In this document: in pieces, positions 1-7,333 of the stretch
Layout of the letters: every line of letters begins with the position of its first letter
Numbering within the stretch: position 1 is the first letter of the stretch
Assembly: GCF_014696435.1 (NCBI RefSeq)
Contig: NZ_JACJQG010000071.1
Span: forward strand, 1 to 53,567
Reading direction: 5' to 3'
Length of the DNA stretch: 53,567 nucleotides
DNA from: Calothrix anomala FACHB-343
Lineage (GTDB): Bacteria > Cyanobacteriota > Cyanobacteriia > Cyanobacteriales > Nostocaceae
Position numbers and translations under genes: made by a program
The notes under the pieces: generated by a model
Told to the model about the DNA's origin: nothing
Database searches by the model: none
What the model saw: only the letters and a program-made list of their open reading frames with translations

Positions 1-29
1 TAGAAGTTATTCTTATTTAGCTGGAATAA

Positions 30-812
30 GCTCTACTAGAAGCTAGTTCTTATGTACTATATCTATCCGGTTTTTTGGGTGTGACAGTTCTGGGTGCGGA
101 AGATAGGATCGATACTATCTATTCTGGTGGTTTAGTCAGTAGCGCATTGAAATCATCTCAGTTAAAGCAGAAATTTCAAGTTAGCCCCGAAGAAAAAGCT
201 TACCAAGCAAGTTGGTTACAACGTTTAGGTTTGTCAGCAGAGGAATTTAAGAAACAAAGGAGAAACGGAATACCTAAAGGAGTTGTGCTCGCAAGTGCAA
301 GGCGCGATCAATTTGCCATCGATACCAGCTTTAATGACTTTAATGCAGGACTATTTACTTATACTTTGACACAGTATCTCTGGCAGCAAAGTGGGAATCC
401 AACTTTGGGTGAATCATTTGTGAATATTGCTCGCAATGTCAAGGCTTTGAGTTTTGAGCAAGGTAATTTGCAAGAGCCTGTACTTTTTGTTAAACCCAAC
501 AGCGATTATCAGCAACGTCCCATGTATTTTATTGGAGTACAAACACCGAGGGCAGAAGGGGTAATTACTCAAGTTAAAGAAAATCAAATAGAAATTTGGC
601 TTGGTGGTGCTAATCCAAAAAATTTGGAGAACTTGAATAAAAGTGCGCTTTTTGAAATCATCAATGCTGAAGGTCAGCAGCAAGGAATAGTTAAGCTTGA
701 AAGTCGTAAAGGATTGGTGGGATATGCAAAATTGCTAGCATCTCCAACATCTGTATCACTAAAACCTGGACTGTTATTACGTGAGAAAGTTCGAGCCACA
801 CCTTCAAGATGA
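30..812 (+). pseudogene. Headless caspase-like (C14) protein fragment
   Basis: The frame is open from base 30, just after a TAA at 27-29, and the first usable start is a TTG at 75. The roughly 245-aa product aligns throughout with residues about 185-420 of the neighbouring caspase-like protein (912-3179). Both have the QFA-D-FNDF/FSDF segment, the FTY-LTQYLWQ segment and the following beta-rich region. The catalytic half is absent: there is no HFSGHG histidine motif and no DCCYSG-type cysteine motif. There is no Shine-Dalgarno sequence. I read it as the C-terminal part of a decayed or truncated paralogue whose N-terminal half is lost, or lies upstream in another frame outside the window. An independent short protein is possible but less likely. 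Confidence 0.6.
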
Positions 813-846
813 TCGGTTGATTCCTAAATGTGAATTGAAATAAATG

Positions 847-869
847 AGGTTAGGTAAATTACCTAACCT
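847..869. terminator. Hairpin between convergent genes
   Basis: A perfect 9-bp inverted repeat (AGGTTAGGT / ACCTAACCT) with a 5-base AAATT loop lies between the convergent ends of the caspase fragment (stop at 812) and the intact caspase-like gene (stop at 912). There is no long T-run, so use as a bidirectional terminator is inferred from position. Confidence 0.45.
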
Positions 870-911
870 TCCACAAATGAAATAATAATACTGTAAGTTT
901 ACTCAATTTTA

Positions 912-3179
912 CTAACTCACTACTTCAAATGGAATCGACATTACGGCTAACTTCGTAGTATCAACTCCACGTTCTCCCTCTGGAAGTTGGATATTTTCCA
1001 CAATAATTCCACCGCGAGTGCTTCTGTCTAAATCATCAAGCAAGTTATTAGTTAAGTCTAAAAATTCATCTCCGGTTGCTGTGATGAGGCTGCGTTTACC
1101 AGCTTGTCCTTGGGAAACTGCGATCGCTTGGAGTTTCTCGAGTAAATCCCGTAATGGTGTGGGACTGGCAATAATCAGTATTTCTGAAAAGCCCAGTGGT
1201 TCACCAATATTTATTTTTGTTCCTGTTCGTTGATGTTCAGCTTTGGGGATTAATAGTTCACTTCCAGCTTCTATTGATGCGGCTAATATCGGTTCTTCTG
1301 ACCAATCATAAGGGAAGAGATTTCCTATGTCTCCAGCACTATCTATACCTAAAATAGTGACGTAAAGGGGTACTGATTCTTTATTGTGAACATGGAAGGC
1401 AATTGTTGTTTTCAAGGGTAATTTTGGTATACCGGAATCGGAAATATTTACTGGCTTAATTGGTGTTGATTCGTTTCCAGTATCATTATTTGTTTTGGCT
1501 CCACGAGGTGTAAAAGTATTGGCGAGAGGTTCTTGACTATCAGCAATAATCATGGAGACAGAAATATTTATTTTTGATGTATTTTTATTGCCAAGAATGT
1601 TTTTAACAACTCTAGCAGCCCAGAATGATTTAAGTTTTGGTTGTAAGCGTTGCACTGCGGCATTTAAGGTTTCTCCGGCATCATAAAAGGAATTAACAAT
1701 AATTGTGTCTAAGGTAGGTGTAAATAAACCAAAGCTACCAATTGCAGGTAAATTTGGGATTTTTTGTTTCTGTAATTCCTGATATTTGGCTTGAGTCATC
1801 CGACCAAATATATATTGCACTTCTTTTTGTCGCAGAGGTAAGGCTTCAATGCCAGGTATTTTTTGTAATGCTTGTTTCGCTTGAGCAATGATATTACTAT
1901 CAAGAGAACTATCATCAAGTCCAATTTGTAAAGTTATATCTTTAGGAATAGTGCGGATACGCTCTTGTAAAAAAGTTCCTTTTGCTAATGCCGTTTGTGT
2001 GCGTGTGTTGTTGAGTAATTTACCTTTAGCAAATAAGCCTTGACGGGATTCAATTTGTACATGTCCCCGTGCTTCCCCTTTTTCATCAATAATTGTTAAA
2101 GTTGCACTTTTATTGAAACCCTCTAGACTTTGGGGTTCAATTCCACCCAACCATAAATTTACTTGGTTGCCATTCACACCTGTAACTACGGCTTCTGCGG
2201 GAGTTGCTTTAGGAGGTAAAAAGTATAATGGAGAGTTGAGATTTTGGATGTTTCTTTCTATTTCTGCTTCTTGAAAACCGCCAGTATTCCATGCTATCGT
2301 GCGAGCATTATGGCGAACATAGGCGAAAGTTTTAGCAAAAGCTTCATTGCTGTTTACCTGCCAAAGATATTGAGTTAAAGCGTAAGTAAAAGCTCCAGCA
2401 CGAAAGTCACTAAATTGACCATCTACAGCAAATTGATCGGATTTCGCAGCTGTAATTACTATTCCCTTAGCAACATTTTGGCGGCGTTTGGTAATAAAAT
2501 CTTGTTGTGACAGTGGGATTCTTTCTAATAATTTACGCTGTGTTTCATATTCTTCTTTACTGGGTAAGAAATTACTTCCACCATCGCGGGAACGAACGGC
2601 AAAATTTCCCCGCTTTGTACCCCCTGAATAACAACAATCTAATACTACGGTGACATTTGTGGTTTGCAATGCATACATGAGTAAAAACAGTGTGCCTCCC
2701 ATAATATCTTGCACCACACCACCATTGGGAGGTAAAGAACTATCAACGGGGACAATTGTACCGTTAAGTCCACCAGGCATATCTTTATCTTTGACACGCG
2801 AACCATGTCCAGAAAAATGGAAAATTACGACATCACCGGGTTTGGCTTGCTTGATCAGGTGTTCGTCAAATGCTTGTAAAATACCTTGGCGTGTGGCTTG
2901 TGAGTCAGTTAAAGTCAGAATATTTTTTTCGTTAAAACCAAAGCGGTTGGTTAGTAACTCTTTTTGTAAGGATACATCGGTTAAGCAACCTCCTAGAGTA
3001 GGTATGCTGTTTTTATAATCGTTTATTCCCACCAGTAACGCCAGTTTGCGGGGTGTATCTTGTGCTAAAGCTTTTGCGTAACGTTCTCCTTGACGCATAA
3101 TGTCTAACTGGCTGATACCCATTGTGGCTAAAGCGGAACCAGCGAATTGGATAAATTGACGGCGTTTGATATAGGACAT
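912..3179 (-). CDS. Caspase-like (C14) protein with Tat-type leader and DUF4384
   Basis: 755-aa orthocaspase/metacaspase-like peptidase. Residues 1-25 contain KRRQFIQFAG followed by a hydrophobic run, a twin-arginine-type signal, so export is likely. The p20-like domain covers about residues 45-290, with the catalytic His in HFSGHGS (His125) and the catalytic Cys in the D-C-C-Y-S-G motif (Cys183). Both residues are present, so the enzyme should be active; the family usually cleaves after Arg or Lys. A DUF4384 domain lies near residues 585-690, where a phrase like VPLYVTILGID is followed by NLFPYDW. The ATG at 3179 lacks a clear Shine-Dalgarno sequence. The shared upstream element at 3212-3240 ends 32 bases before the start, so this gene belongs to the putative local regulon. 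Confidence 0.88.
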   Translation of the reverse strand: MSYIKRRQFIQFAGSALATMGISQLDIMRQGERYAKALAQDTPRKLALLVGINDYKNSIPTLGGCLTDVSLQKELLTNRFGFNEKNILTLTDSQATRQGILQAFDEHLIKQAKPGDVVIFHFSGHGSRVKDKDMPGGLNGTIVPVDSSLPPNGGVVQDIMGGTLFLLMYALQTTNVTVVLDCCYSGGTKRGNFAVRSRDGGSNFLPSKEEYETQRKLLERIPLSQQDFITKRRQNVAKGIVITAAKSDQFAVDGQFSDFRAGAFTYALTQYLWQVNSNEAFAKTFAYVRHNARTIAWNTGGFQEAEIERNIQNLNSPLYFLPPKATPAEAVVTGVNGNQVNLWLGGIEPQSLEGFNKSATLTIIDEKGEARGHVQIESRQGLFAKGKLLNNTRTQTALAKGTFLQERIRTIPKDITLQIGLDDSSLDSNIIAQAKQALQKIPGIEALPLRQKEVQYIFGRMTQAKYQELQKQKIPNLPAIGSFGLFTPTLDTIIVNSFYDAGETLNAAVQRLQPKLKSFWAARVVKNILGNKNTSKINISVSMIIADSQEPLANTFTPRGAKTNNDTGNESTPIKPVNISDSGIPKLPLKTTIAFHVHNKESVPLYVTILGIDSAGDIGNLFPYDWSEEPILAASIEAGSELLIPKAEHQRTGTKINIGEPLGFSEILIIASPTPLRDLLEKLQAIAVSQGQAGKRSLITATGDEFLDLTNNLLDDLDRSTRGGIIVENIQLPEGERGVDTTKLAVMSIPFEVVS

Positions 3180-3211
3180 GGTGATTTTAGATTTGGGATT
3201 GTTTGCAGATT

Positions 3212-3240
3212 TGTATTTCTGGGGTGTGGGAGGATATGCC
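3212..3240 (-). promoter_or_regulatory. Shared upstream element, site A (caspase-like gene)
   Basis: Read towards the caspase-like gene this is GGCATATCCT, 10 bases, AGAAATACA. The same two blocks with 10-11 bp spacing occur before five other start regions in the first 23 kb. The site ends 32 bases before the ATG at 3179, consistent with a promoter or operator. The recognising factor is unknown. Confidence 0.6.
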
Positions 3241-3306
3241 AGTTTTGACCTCTTTATATGTAAAGATAAAGGCTTTAAAATTTCCTATTTCGTTGCCAAG
3301 GGTAGG

Positions 3307-6267
3307 TCATTGAGATTCACCGATGAGGGTAAAAGCTGCCCATTGTGATGGATTTGAATATTTTTTCTTGGTGTCGAGCATGGCTTTTCTTAATGCTGTG
3401 GCTTTGTCCATTTTTTGTTGCAAATTTTGATAAAACTCGGTCATTAAAAATGCCGTTGAACCATCATCAACTGACCAGAGTGAGACGATGACACTGGGTA
3501 CTCCTGCACTGATAAAAGAGCGAGATAAACCGATAACACCATCCCCTGTAATTCTTCCTCTACCTGTATCGCAAGCGCTGAGAACTACTAAATTGGCTTT
3601 GAGTTTCAAGCCGAAAATTTCTTCTGCGGTTAGGAGTCCATCGCGTTTTTGCTCTTCTTTGCTGAGGGGGGATGAGAGGGAATTAGGATTTTCTGGTGTT
3701 AGAGCAATGGAACTATCTAAACCGCGAATATCATCAAATAATCCGTGGGTTGCAAAGTGAATAATTTGTGCTTTGGGTAAGCGTTGGACTACGGTGGATT
3801 CTGTGGCTTGTTTACCAATTAAGGGTTGAATTTTAAATAAATTAGCAATGGCTTTTGCTTCTTTTTCTGCTTCAGGTAAAGGTGATAATTTTTGTTGCTT
3901 GTCGCCAATTTTTATTGTTATTTTGGGCATGATGGGATTACCCACTATCAGCATATTATTAGTCTGTAGGGGTTGGTTGCCAAGTTTTTGATATTGTTTT
4001 TTAGTTAAATCTAAAACTTGAATTGATGGAGATGTGAGGATAGTATGTTTATCAATCAGGTACTTGCCGTTTTCGTCTTGCAATGCCGGGAAGGGAACTA
4101 GAAATAATGAGCTTTGCGGGATGAATACTACTTTATCGGTTTCTTTTGTGGGTAATAGATCAGCGATGGGTGAGATTAATATTTCGTGGAGTTTTTGTAA
4201 GCGTTTTTTCTGGGTTTCTGGATTTAGTGGAGGTGGGTTTTCCATTTTTGCACCTCTGACACCAATTGATTGGCGGCTTATTTGAACTAATTGTGCTAAA
4301 TTTGTCTTTTCTTTTTGCCATAATGGTTTGAGGTCTGCTTTACGGAATATGACTTCACCCGTGGGTTTGATGACCCAGATATATAGTGCTGATTCTTCGG
4401 TTTCTTCTTTACCTGCTATTTTGAAATCGTCATAAATAATGGAATATTGAATGAGGGTTGCATTTTGGAATTTGGCAGTTTGTTTAATCTCGGTAATATT
4501 GGGTGGTGTTGGGAATTGTTCCTTAGAGTTATTTGATAAACGGAAAGTAAGTAGTTCTGCAAATGCGCGTCCCCGCCCGCGTTCGGATATTTCTAAAGCA
4601 GCATCAATTTTATTTTGGGCAATCAGGACTTTTTGTAAAGTATTGTAAGTATTTCGTTGGGTTTCAAAAATTGAGACTTTCTCGTTATCCTTTAAGTCTC
4701 GACCTCGGAGAGATTCGTACACTTTTATGCCTTGAATTAAAGTATTCTCAGCTAAAGCAAGTTTTCCTTGTTTGTAGTAAGCATATCCTAGATTATTTAG
4801 TGAAATACCCTCTCCCCTAAGGTCTTTAATTTCTCGTGCAATTGCTAACGTTTGTTGATAGTAGTCAATCGCTTTGGAGTAGTCTCCCAAGGCATCATAG
4901 GCATTACCAAGATTCCCCAGTGATTGACTCTCACCTAAACGATCTTTAATTTCCTGTGCGATCGCCAAGCTTTGTTTATAGTGGTCAATCGCTTTGGGGT
5001 AGTCTCCCAACAAAGAGTAAGTGTTCCCGATATTTCCCAGTGATTGGCTCTCACCGAAACGGTCTTTAATTTCCTGTGCGATCGCCAACCTTTGTTGATG
5101 GTAGTCAATGGCTTTTGGGTAGTCTCCCAAGGATAAGTAGGCAATACCTAGATTTCCCAGTGCTATACTCTCACCTAGACGGTCTTTAATATCCCGTGCA
5201 ATCGCCAAGCTTTGTTGATGGTAGTCAATGGCTTTTGGGTAGTCTCCTAGAAAATAGTAAGCGTTACCGAGACCTCTCAGTGCAACACCCTCACCTTGAC
5301 GGTATTTAATTTTTCGTGCAATTAACAAGCTTTGTTGCTGGTATTCAATGGCTTTGGAGTAATCTCCCAAGGCACGGTAGACAATACCTAGATTTCCCAG
5401 TGAAATACCCTCACTTTGACGGTCTTGAATTTCCCGTGCGATTGCCAAACTTTGTTGATGGTAGTCAATCGCTTTAGGATAATCTCCCAAGGAATAGTAG
5501 GCAAGACCGAGACCTCCTAGTGATTGACCCTCACTTTGACGGTCTTGAATTTCCCGCGCGATTGCCAAGCTTTGTTGATGGTAGTTAATGGCTTTGGGGT
5601 AGTCTCCTAAGAAATAGTAGGCGTTAGCGAGACCTCCTAGTGCCTTATCCTCACCATTAGGGTCTTGAATTTCCCGAAATATAGCCAAGCTTTGTTGATG
5701 GTAGTCAATGGCTTTGGAGTAGTCTCCTAAGGAATAGTAGGCAAAACCGATATTTCCCAGTGAGTTACCCTCTCCCCTACGGTCTTTAATTTCTCGTTTA
5801 ATAGCCAAGCTTTGTTGATGGTAGTCAATGGCTTTGGAGTAGTCTCCCAAGGATAAATAGGCAACACCTAGATTTCCCAGTGATTGACCCTCACCTAAAC
5901 GGTCTTTTATTTCTCGTGCGATCGCCAACCTTTGTTGTTGGTAGTCAATGGCTTTGGGGTAGTCTCCCAAGGATAAGTAGGCAATACCTAGATTTCCCAG
6001 TGTATTACCCTCACCTTTACGGTCGTTTATTTCCCTGTAAATTTGTAGTGCTTGTTGCCAAGACTGCAATGCTGCTGTAAATTGACTGGTTTGAAACTGC
6101 TGATTACCCAGTTCCAACAATCTATCAGCTTCCGCTTTCCGTGCATCCACCGTCTGCGCCAAAACCCGCGATTCAGTAAACACCATCGACAAACTAGAAC
6201 CCAAGGAAGTCGAAACAACAGCCAACAGACAAACCAACACACCTAACCCAATTTTGCAGGAACGCAT
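3307..6267 (-). CDS. Exported TPR-CHAT protein, 986 aa
   Basis: The N-terminal signal peptide (MRSCKIGLGVLVCLLAVV) suggests export. Twelve 40-residue TPR units follow, roughly residues 45-540, mostly of the form LGNLG-AY-LGDYPKAIDYHQQSLAIA-EIKDR. The C-terminal CHAT (caspase-HetF-associated) peptidase domain carries His841 in FATHG and Cys899 in LSACDTG, so it looks catalytically intact. TPR units normally bind a protein ligand and CHAT cuts a substrate; both partners are unknown here. I chose the ATG at 6267 over the upstream ATGs at 6273 and 6294, because GGGGG lies 7 bases upstream and this start clears the preceding CHAT remnant. It is probably transcribed together with the TPR gene upstream, since no shared element lies directly before it. 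Confidence 0.9.
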   Translation of the reverse strand: MRSCKIGLGVLVCLLAVVSTSLGSSLSMVFTESRVLAQTVDARKAEADRLLELGNQQFQTSQFTAALQSWQQALQIYREINDRKGEGNTLGNLGIAYLSLGDYPKAIDYQQQRLAIAREIKDRLGEGQSLGNLGVAYLSLGDYSKAIDYHQQSLAIKREIKDRRGEGNSLGNIGFAYYSLGDYSKAIDYHQQSLAIFREIQDPNGEDKALGGLANAYYFLGDYPKAINYHQQSLAIAREIQDRQSEGQSLGGLGLAYYSLGDYPKAIDYHQQSLAIAREIQDRQSEGISLGNLGIVYRALGDYSKAIEYQQQSLLIARKIKYRQGEGVALRGLGNAYYFLGDYPKAIDYHQQSLAIARDIKDRLGESIALGNLGIAYLSLGDYPKAIDYHQQRLAIAQEIKDRFGESQSLGNIGNTYSLLGDYPKAIDHYKQSLAIAQEIKDRLGESQSLGNLGNAYDALGDYSKAIDYYQQTLAIAREIKDLRGEGISLNNLGYAYYKQGKLALAENTLIQGIKVYESLRGRDLKDNEKVSIFETQRNTYNTLQKVLIAQNKIDAALEISERGRGRAFAELLTFRLSNNSKEQFPTPPNITEIKQTAKFQNATLIQYSIIYDDFKIAGKEETEESALYIWVIKPTGEVIFRKADLKPLWQKEKTNLAQLVQISRQSIGVRGAKMENPPPLNPETQKKRLQKLHEILISPIADLLPTKETDKVVFIPQSSLFLVPFPALQDENGKYLIDKHTILTSPSIQVLDLTKKQYQKLGNQPLQTNNMLIVGNPIMPKITIKIGDKQQKLSPLPEAEKEAKAIANLFKIQPLIGKQATESTVVQRLPKAQIIHFATHGLFDDIRGLDSSIALTPENPNSLSSPLSKEEQKRDGLLTAEEIFGLKLKANLVVLSACDTGRGRITGDGVIGLSRSFISAGVPSVIVSLWSVDDGSTAFLMTEFYQNLQQKMDKATALRKAMLDTKKKYSNPSQWAAFTLIGESQ
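4801..6040 (-). repeat. 120-bp tandem repeat array inside the TPR region
   Basis: About ten near-identical 120-bp units are obvious as DNA. Phrases such as TAGTCAATGGCTTTGG and GGTAGTCTCC recur at exact 120-base spacing. Each unit is one TPR repeat of the CHAT protein. The high DNA identity implies recent duplication or ongoing gene conversion. Confidence 0.85.
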
Positions 6268-6280
6268 AGCCATACCCCCA

Positions 6281-6478
6281 CTACAACAAACCAACCAACG
6301 TAAAACCAGCCCAATCGCGAGGATTTGGATACTTTTTCATCGTTTCCAGCATCGCTTGACGTAACGCACCCGCTTTATCCGTATTTCTGCTTAAATTACC
6401 ATAAAACTCAGTTATCACAAATGCGAGTGCTACAGATTCCCCTCCAAACAGATGGGAATCTGGGCTTAATATTTGCAT
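6281..6478 (-). pseudogene. CHAT-domain C-terminal remnant
   Basis: A 65-codon frame encodes only the last part of a CHAT domain: ITEFYGNL, TDKAGALRQAML and WAGFTLVG. These match the C-termini of both neighbouring TPR-CHAT proteins (FYQQLQQNPDKAKALRQAML, WAAFTLIG). The catalytic His and Cys motifs are missing. Its ATG overlaps the stop of the upstream TPR gene by one base (TAATG). The simplest reading is that an ancestral TPR-CHAT gene lost its middle, leaving the small TPR gene plus this tail. Confidence 0.7.
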
Positions 6479-7137
6479 TAACTAATTTGCTTTAGCAGGT
6501 CAAGTGCTGTCTTCATATTCTCAGTTTTACCCTCTCTTTTATACAGTTCCGCAGCTTGTTTTAAATCTGCAACTGCTCCCTGTTTATTACCTAAATTCCC
6601 CTGAGCAATACCACGCCAAAAATAAGCATGGGCGAAGTCTGAATCTAATTTTATTGCTTGATTAAAATCTGCTAGTGACTGTTCGTAGTCTTTTAAGTAT
6701 AAGTAAGCATAACCTCTACCAAAGTATGAGTAATGGGAATTTGGCTCAATCCGAATTGCTTGATTAAAATCATCAACTGCGGGCTGATACTTTTCTAGTT
6801 GGATATATGCTAAACCTCGCAGTATATAAGCTCCATAATTATCTTTATATTGTTGTAAAATTTGATTACAATTCTCAATTACTTGGTCATAATTGCCTTT
6901 TTCTAGATACTCTGCCGCCTGATTTAATAAGGACTCAATATTGTTACTATTTCCAGAGTTGTATGTATGTGTAAATTGAGGGGTGATTGAGGGTAGCTGT
7001 AGTTGTTGCTTGAGTTGAGTTTGAGTTTGAGCAATCAGGATTGGTTCTGGTTGATTGAGATTTTCAGCCAAAACTTTGGGACTAGAAAGAATCGCACCTA
7101 ATACAGCCATGCCAAGTGCTAGTGTGAATTTTTTCAT
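6478..7137 (-). CDS. Small exported TPR protein, 219 aa
   Basis: The N-terminus MKKFTLALGMAVLGAILSS is a signal peptide. About four TPR-like units follow (residues 65-210), for example YGAYILRGLAYIQLEKYQPA and AHAYFWRGIAQGNLGNKQGA, with the classical 34-residue spacing and not the 40-residue type of its neighbours. The ATG at 7137 has AGGAAG about 6 bases upstream. The frame stays open to 7350, but that extension covers an intergenic region containing site B and gives an unlikely protein. The role is probably protein binding in the periplasm or at the membrane. The gene may be the N-terminal survivor of a former TPR-CHAT gene. Confidence 0.8.
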   Translation of the reverse strand: MKKFTLALGMAVLGAILSSPKVLAENLNQPEPILIAQTQTQLKQQLQLPSITPQFTHTYNSGNSNNIESLLNQAAEYLEKGNYDQVIENCNQILQQYKDNYGAYILRGLAYIQLEKYQPAVDDFNQAIRIEPNSHYSYFGRGYAYLYLKDYEQSLADFNQAIKLDSDFAHAYFWRGIAQGNLGNKQGAVADLKQAAELYKREGKTENMKTALDLLKQIS

Positions 7138-7263
7138 TTTTTCGCTTCCTAAATTATTGATGATTGTTGGGTGATGTTGGCAAAAGAAAACTAGATACTT
7201 TCGGCAGAGTGAATTACAATTGTTTTTTCCGTTCTGGAAGTATCTTTTGCTTTCTTGGTTATA

Positions 7264-7292
7264 TGTATTTCTGGGAGAAAGGAGGATATGCC
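7264..7292 (-). promoter_or_regulatory. Shared upstream element, site B (small TPR gene)
   Basis: Read towards the small TPR gene this is GGCATATCCT, 10 bases, AGAAATACA, identical in both blocks to site A although the spacer differs. It lies 126 bases before the ATG at 7137, in the 196-bp gap after the 904-aa TPR-CHAT gene. Confidence 0.58.
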
Positions 7293-7333
7293 AAAATTTT
7301 GCGGCTTGGTGAAATTTTTTTTTAAATTCCCGT

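Noticed and set aside
2650-3018. 122-aa plus-strand ORF inside the caspase-like gene
   Set aside because: Antisense shadow of a well-supported gene with conserved catalytic motifs.
4861-6040. Regular 120-bp periodicity that might be taken for a CRISPR or satellite array
   Set aside because: The repeats are continuous, in frame, and encode TPR units; there are no unique spacers.
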